Below, piece after piece: positions 34,540 to 46,495 of a stretch of 64,000 nucleotides of DNA. The position numbers and the translations under genes are program-made. The stretch's first letter is position 1. Each line of letters starts with the position of its first letter. The notes below the pieces were generated by a model. The model was given only the letters and a program-made list of their open reading frames with translations. It was not told the origin of the DNA and ran no database searches. The stretch is from Thereva unica (Eukaryota > Arthropoda > Insecta > Diptera > Therevidae), in assembly GCA_949987705.1 (NCBI GenBank), contig OX465282.1, forward strand, positions 95,716,070 to 95,780,069, in the 5' to 3' direction.

Positions 34540-36010
34540 AATTATGTCGCTCTTTCTGTTTTCTATTTGTGAATCTTTGAAAATATACCTGTTTTTTGAT
34601 GTTTTCAATGGTTTTTCTGGAATGCAGATAACACACACCCCCTAGTTTTTGCCGATACCTACCATCCAAACGCGGCTTGCCTGGTACGGAATTGCATGTT
34701 TTGAAGTGGAGAATAAGTTGGCAAAAAGCGTGCAAGTGACGCGACCTTGCCTCCCAAGTTACATTCCTTTGAAAATACTCATATTATACCTGTTTTTAAC
34801 GATTTCCTCGTAATGAAGAGCTCGGAAGCATTTTCGCCGTACCCATGATCAAAAAGCACGTCAGAGGGTTTGAAACTGTAGATTTTTGAACGTGGAACAA
34901 GTTGGTAAAGGGCGTGTGACTGTTGATTTCTCTTCTTTCGAACGACATCACTTTTAAAATACACATTTTTTTAGACTTTCCAGCTATTTTCCTGGAATGG
35001 CAAGGTACCTCCGGAAACATCTTTCTGACGATACCTACCATCGAAAGGTGACAGAAGAGTGAAGACTGTAGATGCATTTTTACATCCGCTACCGATTGCA
35101 ATTTGTTTCAACCGGTTATCTCATTTCCATCTCTCCGAGCGATAAAATGGGGGTGCGCTGCAGGCCTAATATCATTATAAATTCACTATAAAGCTGTTTC
35201 CGGGGGTCCCTTGCCAATCCAGGAAAACAGCTGAAAAGACTAAAAAATGTGCATTTTAAAAGTGATATCGTTCGGAAGCAGAGAAGGCGACAGTCGCGCA
35301 CCCTCCAACTTCTTCCACGTTCAAAAATCTACAGTTTCATATCCTCTGGCTTACTTTTTGACCATGGGTACGGTCGAAAAATTGCTTCCGGGTGATACTC
35401 TTAATTACAACAAAATCGTTGAAAAAACACGAAATGTGGATATTACAAAGGAATGTGACTTGAGAGTCTGTCAACCTATTCTCCACTTAAAAACGTACCA
35501 TTGTGTGCTAGGCAACTCGATTTTCGATTGTAGGTATCGTCAGCAAATTGATTCCGGGGGTCCCTTGTCATCCCAGAAAAACAACGGAAAAAATAATGTG
35601 CATTTTAAAAGTGCTGTCGTTCGAAAGCAAAGGAAGCGACATTCGCGCGCCCTCTACCAGCTTTTCTTGCGTTCAAAAATCTATAACACCGCACCATCTG
35701 TTCTACTTTTTGATTATAGGTACGGTCAAAAAATCGCTTCCGGGAGATGCTCTTCATTACAACGAATCGTTAAAAACAGGTAAAATATGAGTATTTTCTA
35801 AGGAATTTAACTTGGGAGGTAAAGTCGCGGCACTTGCACGTTCTCTGAAAACTTATTATACATTTAAAAATCTACAATTCCGTACCAGACAGGTAGCGGG
35901 CGGAGGACACTCTGCATTCCAGTAAAATCGTTGAAAACACACAAAATATGTACATTTTCAAAAGGATATAACTTGAGAGGCAAAGGAGCGACCCTCAAGC
36001 GGTTTTCACC
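34540..36010. repeat. Satellite-like array in inverted halves
   Basis: Right half: similar units begin near 35246, 35434, 35596, 35786 and 35946, alternating about 160 and 190 bp (about 350 bp per pair). Each carries a TTTTAAAAGTG/ACTTG block, a CGTTCAAAAATCTA block and a GGTACGGTC...CTTCCGGG block. The left half (34540-35080) carries the same blocks reverse-complemented at about 34575, 34765 and 34950. The switch lies near 35100. Open frames across it arise from the repeat. Confidence 0.75.
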
Positions 36011-36419
36011 GGCTGATTCTTTGAACATACCGAATAATTTCATCTATAGTAAAAATTATTTCAAAGACAGGTATTCGCACTACACGCATCCCTATTAACT
36101 TGTATTTTTACATGTTATTTAAATGGAGAGCCTATGTTCCATGTTAAAACGGATATTTTGCTTGCACTTGCGATGGAAAGAGTATGATAAAGCATTATGT
36201 CCGGTTGCCTTACACCAAGATGATTCGTGTGACTCTCTGTTTATTAAAAAAGGGCCAATTTTTCAATATTCTGCCAGCTATAGAAAATTACCATCGATGG
36301 CGTCACCTCCAGAAACTGTAGGTTCATCATTTTTTCGGCAAAATCTATCATTCAGAAAAAATCCGATGTAGAAACAAACATAGTTATCCGAGAAACACCC
36401 CAGTTTACAAGGGCGGAAC

Positions 36420-36640
36420 GGTTAGGCGAAATTGCCCATATGCATAGTTTGCTTGACAGTGCAAAATGTAAATAAATCAAGATGGCGATTCCAAGATGGC
36501 GGCCCATTTTTGGTATCAAATGAAAGGTCGAGAAAGGTAGAATACAATTAAGGGTGTAGCGTCATTCGAAATTCGAAATGGTAGCCAACACAAAATGGCG
36601 CAAGACATATAATAGACTACCAAGTAGAAAAAAAAAATGA
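36420..36640. repeat. G-repeat copy right of the inverted array
   Basis: TTGCCCATATGCATAGTTTGC, CAAGATGGCGATTCCAAGAT and GTATCAAATGAAAGG occur in G order and in the same orientation as at 32.8 kb. Confidence 0.65.
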
Positions 36641-37223
36641 TGTAATATGGGTTTTCCACTACTCCGTAAAAGAACATCTTACAGAAATTTTTTGTTTAGA
36701 ATTAAATTATCTATAATTTATTATATAAGCTGTTTTGTCGTTAGTTTAATAATTAAGAAGTTATAAGCTTTAGAACACAAAAAGAGTCAGAATATTTTCT
36801 TTTAAAGGCTATAACTTTTTTCCTGCAATTTTTTCAAAAAAAAAAAAAAAAAAAAGTTTTTTTAGAGGGTATCATAACGAATAATTTTCATACATTCTTT
36901 TTTTAATTTCATTTACTATGCTTTACAATGCCGCGAAAGTATCAAAGTGACAGATTTTCTGAATTAATTTTTTGTATTTTCACCTCCTCCTCTCGAGGTT
37001 TAAAAGGAAATTCGTTGAATAAAAATATTCACTATAACTACTTTAATTTTTTTAAATAATTTTTGTTAGGGCTGCCCAAAAGTGCTTTATTCAGTTGTGA
37101 TAACTATCTAGCGAAATACCGACGTATTCATTTTATTATTAGCGCTTGCAAGTTTTACAACTGCCTACCTGCCTCTACCTGCGAGGCAGAGTTTGTCGAC
37201 GCGTTGTTTTCAGTGGTATCCGC

Positions 37224-37359
37224 AATTGATCATGAGCCACAGCCCGGCCTTTCAAAAATACCAAGAATGGAGCAGATAGAAAAGCAGCATCGTGCCTAAT
37301 CCACGATGCTGCTTTTCTATCTACTCCATTCTTGGCCGGGCTGTGGCTCATGATCAATT
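37224..37359. repeat. Hairpin with about 58-bp arms
   Basis: AATTGATCATGAGCCACAGC ... AAGCAGCATCGTG is followed after CCTAATC by the full complement. The left arm carries a 12-13-bp extra segment (around TTTCAAAAATACC) absent from the right arm. Confidence 0.85.
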
Positions 37360-37469
37360 ACTGAGTATTTTTCGAATTGCTGAAGAATTATAGCAGAGTG
37401 AAAGGGTGTCAAGATTGGAATCTCTTCTTTCATCTCGTCTTCAACTATTAATTTTAAGATTTCCATTAC

Positions 37470-37865
37470 TAAGTGACTATTTCTCTGAAATAAACGCTCT
37501 AATGCCTTCACGGCAATTTTATACCCGCAACACCAGATTAGCCCACTCATCTCACTCCCACAACTTGCAGCCTGTCGGCGCACTCAATAAGATAGCAATT
37601 CATTTATCAATAGAACAACTCGACTGTGGAATAATCTATCGTAGTCAGTATTTCCGAGTTCTTACAACATTCAAGAGTTCAAACGCAGGGTTCATCAATC
37701 ATCACCACCTTTTCAATACCCCCCCCCCCGTACCTTTATAACCCTTAACCTACCTCCACCCCCTAACTAAGCTTACTGCTAGATATTGCACCATGGCGCG
37801 ACAAATGACATGACGGACTGGTGGTACGAAAGGTAACCCTGAGCTTAGCACTGTTACATAAAAAA
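37470..37865 (+). pseudogene. B-LINE 3' end copy
   Basis: Encodes YFSEINALMPSRQFYTRNTR and LAHSSHSHNLQ, then the family tail (ATAGAACAACTCGACTGTGG, a C-rich run, TAGATATTGCACCATGG, GACATGACGGACTGGTGG, AAAAAAG). This is the 3' end of a B-LINE, 5'-truncated with the C-terminal frame disrupted. Confidence 0.8.
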
Positions 37866-37892
37866 GTGGCTGGTCGGTCGGATGGCAAATAA

Positions 37893-40700
37893 GGGGTCGT
37901 CCATAAATTACGTGAGGCGATTTTTGCGATTTTTCGACCTCCCCCCTCCTCCTTGGTGAGATATAGTGACATTTGGCTCAGAGATTTTTTTAATTTTAAA
38001 AGATCTGTTATTTAACACTAAAAATACGTATTTACGGGTGTAACCACAATCTTTAATTATAGATAACTGATGTAATTCGAACTCCTACTTTCCCTTCATT
38101 TTGCCGCTTGTAATGGACACACAGCTACCAAAACGTGAGCAATCATACTCAAAAGAATTCCTTTACGTTACAATTCGGCTAGTGCCACTGCTGTAGTTCT
38201 ATGTTCTAACGGCCTTTTCGCCGGCCTGTGCTACTTGGATCGTACGCCGGGGCCGGTCGCGGCTAAGTAATCGAGGGGCTACTATGGTACTTTCTGGCGT
38301 CCGCTTAAAAACTTTTGTGTAGGATTTAGCCATATCTTAATAGTTCAGTCAATCTGTCGAAAAATTAATAAAAATGGTGCAAAAATTACCATAAACGTCA
38401 AAGTTGGTAAATCGTTGGAGAATCATGTAAGGAAGCTTACTTTTGGATGGCCACCTGCTACTTGCGGTAGTTTTTTGGAAAACTCAAAAAAAGTGTCAAA
38501 AAAAGTGTTTTTCCATTTTTTTGCCCTTAAATGGGCCTTTATCTACTAACAGGAAAATCATGGTCCAAGCATTTTTTTTTACTTTGACTATATAAATGAA
38601 TAGTTTTATTCATTAAAACGCATAATATATAACCTGTTATTTAAGGAGACAAGCTTAATCAATATTTAGAATCAGAATCATTTCATAAATTCGGTTTAAA
38701 AGCCACTAAAAACAGTCCTCTGTTATGTCCTAATTCAGGATCGAGTATGATTCGGTTCGGTTTTTATTAGTTCTATTTAAAAATGTAAAATCTTATAACT
38801 CTATAAACATAAAGAATATTGAATGCATGTGAACAAAAAACAATTATAATTTTAGAGAATTTTTTAGTACTAAAAACTAGTGTTTGAATTTTGTCCATTA
38901 CATTTTTGAACAGTCCTCTGTCACAATTTGAATATCGCGCCACAAAAATATTAGACACTATTGTGCTTACATTTCCCTTGAAACTGAACGTTAACAGTGT
39001 GAAGTTTGTTCGGTCGCCATGCTAAACAAGTCGCCGCCATTTTGCGCAGTGACAACTCCGCGTCTGTGTGGTAGCCACGTCTCTGTAGTGTTAAGTGAAC
39101 AGTCCTCTGGTAAGTCTATTTTACGGTGTTTTATGTGTTATAATTATATTTATTTAACAAAAAAATTGCTCAGTGTGATAATTTATAGTTGTTTCTGTTT
39201 TATGAAGTAATATTTAAACTGATACGTGGTATGACATTTTTTACGTAAAAATAACAGTCCTCTGTGCAACAGTCCTCTGGAAATTTATAACACAGAGGAC
39301 TGAAATTTATAATACAGAGGACAAAATTGCCTATAATTCGAAAAATAAGGGAAAATTACAATGGTTTCTTGTTTATATATATTTATATTATAACTATCTA
39401 TCGACTTAACATACTACATTTTTAATTTTCTAGAAAAATAGGGTTGGGACAACTGTCAATAGACAAGTTTCCAGTTAGTAGAGAAAGGCCCAAATAATTT
39501 TTTTTCAGCTACGATGTAACTGGAAAAGTTGTTCCTTTTAATATTTACATACTGCAACTTCTATTTAAACATTTTTTTTATACAACCTATCATTACAAAG
39601 TTATAGTGTAATACAGGCGTAAAGAACGCAGTGCTGCTAACGGTAATTTACTCGGTTCTATCTTGACTTTCTCCGGCATGTTGGAATTTTCATATTGGAA
39701 TTTTCAAACTTTAGCAAGCTGTAGCTCTAAAACGGTAAGTCGTATAAAAAAAATGTTTAAATAAAAGTTGTAGTAAATATTAAAAGGAACAGTTTTTCCA
39801 TTTACATCGTCGCTGAAAAAAAAATTATTTAAGGGCAAAAAAATGAAAAAAACACTTTTTTTGACAGTTTTTTTGAGTTTTCCAAAAAACTACAGCAAGT
39901 AGCAGGTGGCCATCCAAAAGTAAACTTCCTTACATGATTCTCCAACGATTTACCAACTTTGACCTTTATGGTAATTTTTGCACCATTTTTATAACAGATT
40001 GACTGTACTCCCCTTTCACACGTGCCCCATTTCACACCTCCCTGGCGGCCAACTGGATGGGGTCTGCAGTCCAAGAAAACTAATAAAAAAATTTAAGTGC
40101 GTAGGCGTTTATCGTCAGTTTGTGTCTGAAGATCTGAACTTTCATTCAGTTTCGAGCCGTGAATTAACGGCACAAATTCGCGCTGTATCCAGTCAGAGCT
40201 GAAAGCAAGGCGCGAACTAGGCGCGAAAACCATCCACACTCACATTCGCGCTTGTTCGTGGGTGTTCACTCCGTAAGTCTGGAGCCGCCTTAAGGCATAA
40301 ACATATTGGCGCCGAGGCGATGACGGCGGCTGTCTGCGAGAGTATTCCCCATACATTTAATTTTTCCGCGCCGCCTACCCATTGTGTCAGCAAATATGGT
40401 GGTCCTTGTGTTTCAAAGGTTTCTCCAGTGATCTGTTTGTGAATTTAAAGTTTTCGTTGAGGCCATGAACATTTTTTCACTTGAATTAACAACCTGCTAT
40501 GCTAATCTGTCGTACCGAATCATGACGTCACCTGCATGCTATCAGGCGTATACCTGAACTGAGTATGGTGTGGCTTACATCTGGCCGTGCCTGCCGACCT
40601 GGCCTGCCGGCGGCCTGTAATTGAATGGGGATCTTTAGTGTAGAAACATTTTTTACTTAATTTAACCTAGTTTTTTTAGCAATTTTACACTGTTACACAT
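37893..40700. mobile_element. E element copy 2 (reverse orientation), split by a long-TIR insertion
   Basis: Starts GGGGTCGTCCATAAATTACG preceded by TAA (37890-37892) and carries E sequence in reverse order to copy 1. It is interrupted at 38343-40008. The far end fades into other sequence near 40700 without a terminal repeat. Confidence 0.7.
38343..40008. mobile_element. Long-TIR foldback-like element with CAGTCCTCTG iterons
   Basis: About 190-bp terminal inverted repeats (38343-38530 and 39820-40008; GTAAATCGTTGGAGAATCAT and complement) enclose 1.3 kb. The interior holds ACAGTCCTCTG at 38711, 38909, 39099, 39253 and 39268, and its complement at 39291 and 39316. It splits E copy 2 next to TATCTTAA. 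Confidence 0.75.
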
Positions 40701-40719
40701 TACCACAGTACCAACTTCC

Positions 40720-40990
40720 AGAGTTATGAGTCGTCAAAGTCAAAATTTTGTTTTTTTAACAAAAATTTCACTTTCAACCACCTTTTTCTCCAAAATATTC
40801 ATAGTCAACTAATATTTTTTTTCCCAGAATCAGAAAGCTTGGAGTATTTCCTATGAATAATGTCAAGACAATTTTTATGCTACGGCCTTTACTTTCGAAG
40901 ATATAAGCAATTTTAATATTCTGCGTACACTGATACCTTATTCATGAAGATATGTTATGGCGTTACAAAAATACAGGGTTAATTAGTCAT
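40720..40990. repeat. M repeat fragment
   Basis: Related to 25.4-25.7 kb as described there; includes GTTACAAAAATACAGGGTTA. Confidence 0.4.
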
Positions 40991-42282
40991 TTCGCCCGAA
41001 TAAAAAGAAATAGCATTATTAACACCTTAGCCACAGTTACGGGATATAACAACTATACAGAAATTCAATACTTATTATAGCCGATAATCTGAGATACTTT
41101 TCTTTTGCGCCGGGCCTGGGGCAATTTTGACCCACCTCCTTTTACGTAATCATTTTATAAGCTCGGGCTTCTCACACAAAAAAATGTCTTCCTAAATTCA
41201 CCTTCCTAATGCTACGATGTACTAGTTATGAACTTATGTCAACGTGCACTTCCGACAAAACATGAAATATGAAATTAATTCCAAAAGTGGAAAAACTAAA
41301 CTTTGGTAGTAATTTGATTGTCACTCAAGTTGATTTTTTACAGCAAATTGCTCCTCCACCGTCAGCGCAGCCCTCCCGCAACATTTAAATTCCTTCACGT
41401 CTGAGAGAGTGCACCTATGTACAGCCACATTATGCTACCATAAGTAATGCATGCGTGGGGCATACATATGCAAACTGGAAAGGACATAAGTCGGCCAAAG
41501 TGGAGCTTTGTGTCCTGCATTTTTATGACGGAAATCCACTTTTTTCCTCGGCGGCAAAATTATTACATAAATTTTATCGTCAGGACGAAAATGAAAATAA
41601 AAAAGTTCAGTGTTTTTCTGTTTTTATTCTTGATCCTTTGGAGGGGTTTTTTCATTTTTAATTCCGCCTTTGCCTCTTATTATTATTTTTTTTAATATTC
41701 CGTATGTTCTTGTAGGCTTGAGAAACTTTTCGCCGAGGATTTTTGCTCATATATGTATTCTCTGTATCCCGGGTAATTAAATTTATGAAGTAAACTTTCT
41801 AAGAATTTTCATAAATTCCTTTTTCGATAGCACAACAAAAAGTTGCTGTATATGCATGTATGGTAGTGTGCGAAACTTGAAATTAACTCGAGTATATAAA
41901 ATTGATTTTTAATTAAAATTCTTGCAGGCAGTTAGTATGTATTAGCAGTGGCAGTGGCTGGGATATTATGGATTGGCTCGGTGGAGGCGTTTTTTATTAT
42001 TTTGGATAGAGTAGAGTGAATAATTGGTTCCAATGAATCATTCTGCTGTGAAGGCTTAATTAGTTTTACGTCCGAACGTTCCTATGCCTGTGTTGAAATC
42101 AATTTTTGACGGATAATGTATAGGCAGTACTGAAGTTTATACTTTTCAGGCAGGAGTATTTTTAGGCCTTTATTCCTCTTAAAGAACACAGAATTTCCAT
42201 TTCACTTTTCACCACTTCAGAAACGTTATCTTTATTGATAAATTATAATATCTTATACGTTACTGAATTATATATATATATA
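40991..42282. other. Intron sequence, no recognised element
   Basis: AT-rich. Overlapping frames at 41447-41695 have no recognisable domain. A (TA)n run precedes the element at 42283. Confidence 0.4.
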
Positions 42283-42763
42283 CATAGCCGGCGGAAAATG
42301 TGGGTATGGTGGGTAGCAGTACCCACCCGGAAAATTCTGGGTTGGTAAAATACCCACCCGGAATTGGAGAGTAGCTGAGCGTGTGACATGAAGGATGTCT
42401 GTGGTTCCGGCCCATATTCGCCGAGTTTCACACAATAAAAGAACACCTGTTCTGCGTTATCCCAGGATACCTAGTCATACCAGTCACAGCGCTGAGACAT
42501 CAGGCTCGAAACTTGGTGGTATTTTCTATGTCCTTAATTTACACTCAAGAACGGCGTGAGGTCGTAACTCACTTTCCCACACTCCCTCATAATCCATCTA
42601 TCCATGTCTGAGGGTATACCCACTTTTAACAGACTCGTCTGACTTGTCTTGCCATTACGTTACACATCTGCAGTGTGTCAGCTGCCGCCGCAGTGAATTT
42701 GTTCCCCCTCTAACATATTCTGGATCATAGAGACGCATGCCTTCTCTCGCCAGTATCTCTATA

Positions 42764-43054
42764 GGCCGTATCAGATCAAATTTTTGAGCAGCGACAGCAG
42801 CAGCGGAAGAGGCAGCATGCTGCTTCTTGTATCAGATTCGTTGTAGCAGCAGCAGGCAGCAAACGCTTTTTCGTCTTAAATAAAAAACTGAAATGTCAAA
42901 AAAAGCTGCCTTGATGGGCAGCAAAATTAGGATTAGGAATGAAAATGCAGCGGCAGCATTCAGTGCTGCTTCTGTGGTCATGTGACCCGCTTTGACCAAT
43001 AGAAACAGTTTGCTGCTGATATTTTTGTTGCGCTGCTTTGGATCTGATACAGCC
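42764..43054. mobile_element. CAG-rich MITE
   Basis: Ends GGCCGTATCAGATC and the complement of GGCTGTATCAGATC are inverted repeats bounding 291 bp rich in GCAGC/GCTGC words. Located inside the hAT-like element. Confidence 0.7.
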
Positions 43055-43144
43055 TTATGAGTATAATTCCCACTATCACGCGCTCGTTGTATGTGATCTC
43101 CTAAATGCGCAGCACGTGCGAAAGACGCTAAAGCTAGAGACCGA

Positions 43145-43310
43145 TACACATACGATGGCGCATAATAGAAGTGCGTGCATTAAATGCAAACTGACATACA
43201 TATAGTTACATAATGGAACGCAGGCAATGCAAAAGTTAGTCAACTTCCAAGTTTTCCGCATTGTCACATTCGCCATAGTCTCAAACACCCAAATGCAAGC
43301 ACACGAGGAC
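43145..43310 (+). repeat. J repeat copy 2
   Basis: TAGAAGTGCGTGCATTAAATGC ... AACGCAGGCAATGCAAAAGT ... CAAGCACACGAGG aligns with the other J copies. Confidence 0.55.
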
Positions 43311-43599
43311 ACAACAGACACATGTACTTGTCGCTTACATTTTTTGGTTATTTGTAGAAGACAAGACGGAACTCAAGTACACAACTGTCTGTCATCGAAT
43401 ATTCGCTACACACATCGCACGCACTCACGAATCTGTTTCCAACTTTAGTCTGTAGCGCTCCCCATTTGCTGTTGTTAAGCTGAAAACAGATACATGCATA
43501 CGTGCGGACCGCCAATGCGCAATATGCGTAACGTTTTCGCTAACAGACAAATTGCGTGGTTGCGTTTTGTCTTGTTTTTCGTAGAATCCAAAATATCTA

Positions 43600-43775
43600 A
43601 ACTACGACTTGATTGTAGTGTGTGTGCTTGTCTCTGAGCACTTGAGGCTATGTCGATTACGGCAATGTGAAACAGTTGAAAGTAAACCAACTTTTGCGTT
43701 GCATGCGTTTTGTTCACGAAACTATATCTGAGATCGCATTTGAAGGCATGCACTTCTACAATATCTAATATGTTT
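43600..43775 (-). repeat. J repeat copy 3 (inverted)
   Basis: The complement reads GTAGAAGTGCATGCCTTCAA ... GCATGCAACGCAAAAGTTGG, matching J copies 1 and 2. It forms an inverted pair with copy 2. Confidence 0.55.
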
Positions 43776-44234
43776 TTGTCTCCAGAATTAGTCCACTTGT
43801 TAAACGCTGCTGCCCATCCTGGCAATGAGTAAAGCTACACTGAGCTAACTACCTTCACCATTAGAAGACGACGGGTTGGTTTGACCCCCCACGTTGGGCA
43901 GCAGTACGTCGGGCTGTGAGTGAATGTTCTGTTCACGCTTTAATAAGATCAGCTTTGTTCACGCATAATTCCATCTCATCGAGGCGTAGTCTCAACAGGA
44001 AAGGTTCTTAGCAAATAACAGTTTCGGAGAAAGGGGTTTGTTTTTTTGACTACCCACCAGAGTTCAACATGATCCGCCGGCACTGAATATACATACTATA
44101 TTTCATCTCAATACATATTACTGAATTCGTCTATAGAAGTGTTGTGTAATAACTACATGATATGAATATTATAAAATTTATTTAGAAACTATAGTCCAGT
44201 TTTGGAGAGATACTAAGGGTAGCGTACATTTTTT

Positions 44235-46495
44235 TTTATGGGGCAGTGCTAAGCTCAGGAGTCACCCTTTGTACTACCAGTCCGTCATGTCATTTGTCAT
44301 GTCGTAGTGCAATGTCTAGCAGTAAGCTTAGTACGAGGAAAGGGGTTTGAGGGGGATAGGCTAAGGATTATAAAGGTACGGTGGGGTATTGAAGAAGGTG
44401 GTGATGAACACTGCGTTTGAACTCTTGGATGTTATAGGAGCTCGGAAATACTGACTGCGAGAGATTATTCCACAGTCGAGTTGTTCTATTTACAAACTAA
44501 TTCATATCTTGTAGAGTGCGTGAAAGAGGGAGTTGCAGGTGGAGGGAATGAGACGAGTGGGCCAATCTGGTGTTGCGGATATAAGATTGCCGTGGAGGCA
44601 GAAGAGCGTTTATCTCGGAGGAACAGTCACTATGATAATAGCGATAAAATTTTGTCAGTGCTGCTACATTCCTACGGTGGTTTAAGGGGTCGATGGTGGA
44701 GCAAGCGGTGTCGTCATCGGCCCTTTTTTGGACCTTATCTAACCATGCCAAGGTGGTTATTGGAGCGCCGCCCCAAACAAGGGAGTTATATTCGAGAAGA
44801 GGAATGTAGGATTTATATATAACAGCACGGGCCGATGGCTGGAGGAGGAACTTGCACCTCTTAAGAAATCCCAAGCACTGGGATGCTTGTTTGGCGATTT
44901 GGAATATGTGGTCATTCCAACGCTAATGTCACGCCTAAGATGTGTAGGGATGGGTCGGCCTTTAGTTCCACGTCATCCACTGTCAAGGATGGTGAGGTGT
45001 TGAACTTCTTTTTTGAGATAAGACAGTACTTGGTTTTGGTGGGGTTGAATTCGACACGATTCTTTTTTCCCCACTTTAGAATGAGATTAATGTCGTTATT
45101 AATAGAATTGGACATTAGTTCATGATCATCAAGACAGGATCTGGCATGAGTCTGTCTTGTATCGAAGCTGTACGAGTACCGTAAAGTACCGTCGTCAGCG
45201 AAGCTGAGAAGTGGGTTGGAGGGGATTGAAAGTAGGTCATTTATAAATATGAGAAATAGGGCCGGTGATAAAATTCACCCTTGGGGGACCGCTGCGGAGA
45301 TGCGGTGAGGTTCAGATTTGACGCCATCCAATACTACCTTAATTGAACGGCCGGGAAGGAAAGTCTCAATCCACTTATACAGAAGCGAGTCAATTCCAAT
45401 AGCTTTGAGTTTAGCTAACAAGGCTGAGTGCCATACTCTATCAAAAGCCTTGGAGATATCCAAAGCAACCAAACTAGATTCACCAGATCCATGCAAACTT
45501 CGGTTGAGGTGCTCTGTAAGGCAAACCAAAAGATCTCCAGTGGATCTTTTTTGACGGAAGCCGTATTGTCTGTCGGTTATAGGTTGGTTGGATTCTAGAT
45601 ATCCCATAAGCTTTTTGTTGATTATCGTCTCCATGGTTTTGGAGAGAATAGTAGTATTTGCTAGTGGGCGGTAGTTGGAGGGAAGGCTGGAGTCACCTTT
45701 TTTCGGTATTGGCTGAACATGGGCAATTTCCCAAGAGTCTGGATAAACTCCGGAGAAGTATGATAAGGCAAAAAGTTTGCGCAGAGGTTTAGCCAAAGGT
45801 GAGGCGCATTGTTTTAAGACGATAGAGGGTATATTATCGGGTCCAGTGGATTTGTTGACATCGAGCTCTTTGAGGCTCCTATAAACTTCGCGAGTTCTAA
45901 AGAATATGCTGTCCATTGAATGGGCATTGTGCTCGAGAACCAGGGGTAGTATATCGCTTTCGGGCAAAGAAGAATTTGAGGCGAACAGAGATGCTAGTAA
46001 ATCGGCCTTGGATTTGCTGTCTGTTATCACCTTTCCATCGTGGATGAATGAAGGAGTTGTGGATGTAGTGAAATTTTTCTTGATGGAGCTTACCAAGGAC
46101 CAGAAGTTTTTGCTACCACCGCTTGCACTAATGAGCTTTCTTCTCAACTTGTTGTCAAATAATGATTTGACTTTCCTGATGGTGGACTTGCAGGAATTTC
46201 TTAGCTTTATATACTCTCGACGGAGCGATTCGGTAGGGGAATTCTTATAATCTCTGAAGGCCGCTTCTTTAGTTTTGATTGCATTTGTGCATTCTCGATT
46301 AAACCATCTGTTCGGCCTTGGCTTCATAGATTTGGAAGAATGGGGAATGAACAAATGCATTCCTGCTTGTATGATCCTGGTGATACGGATAGCGGCAGAG
46401 TTGACCTCTTTGTTTAGGAAACACCGGTCCCAGTCAGCGGATAATGGAATAAAGCTAATTCTTTCTCGTAATTTTATCATGAACGTCAACCTAGT
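44235..46495 (-). mobile_element. B-LINE: best-preserved copy, 5'-truncated
   Basis: A minus-strand LINE from inside the endonuclease-RT linker (46495) to the 3' end near 44235, with tail GTAGTACAAAGGGTGACTCC and a poly-A-like AAAAAAAATG (TTTTTTTT on plus). It serves as reference for the copies at 6.4, 14.7, 21.5/24.4, 37.5, 50.5/51.3, 55.6 and 56.9 kb. Confidence 0.85.
44497..46489 (-). pseudogene. B-LINE reverse transcriptase (one nonsense, one or more frameshifts)
   Basis: Reading down the minus strand: KPRPNRWFNRECTNAIKTKE (linker), LDVNKSTGPDNIPSIVLKQC, SNYRPLANTTILSKTMETII, DRQYGFRQKRSTGDLLV, ALDISKAFDRVWHSALLAKL and SAAVPQG. A TGA then replaces the Ser codon of PQGS at 45275. The same frame continues ILSPALFLIFINDLL and SFADDGTLRYSYSF (catalytic FADD) to about 44912. 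A frameshift leads into CLGFLKRCKFLLQPSARAVI, YIPLLEYNSLVWGG and HRRNVAALTKFYRYYHSDCS. These motifs place it in the CR1/Crack-like part of the Jockey group. The endonuclease is missing here but partly visible at 59093-59830. Confidence 0.85.

Larger units (their letters stand above)
42283..44085. mobile_element. hAT-like element, 1.8 kb, non-autonomous
   Basis: Left end CATAGCCGGCGGAAAATGTG; right end, on the minus strand, CAGTGCCGGCGGATCATGTT. Both continue to GGTGGGTAG. A CAGTG-type terminus suggests hAT. Flanks are A/T-rich and only roughly alike (TATATATA / AATATACA), so the 8-bp duplication is not proven. It contains a CAG-rich MITE and two J repeats. Confidence 0.55.

Noticed and set aside
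35247..35790. Frames of 178 and 80 codons with similar repeated peptides
   Set aside because: The similarity follows the underlying DNA repeat; mirrored versions appear on the other strand of the inverted half, so they are not genes.
41447..41695. Overlapping 82- and 68-codon plus-strand frames
   Set aside because: Two overlapping frames with no family features, in AT-rich sequence; not supported as a gene.
42283..44085. Perfect 8-bp duplication for the hAT-like element
   Set aside because: The flanks are TA-rich and match at only about 6 of 8 positions, so the duplication cannot be claimed.
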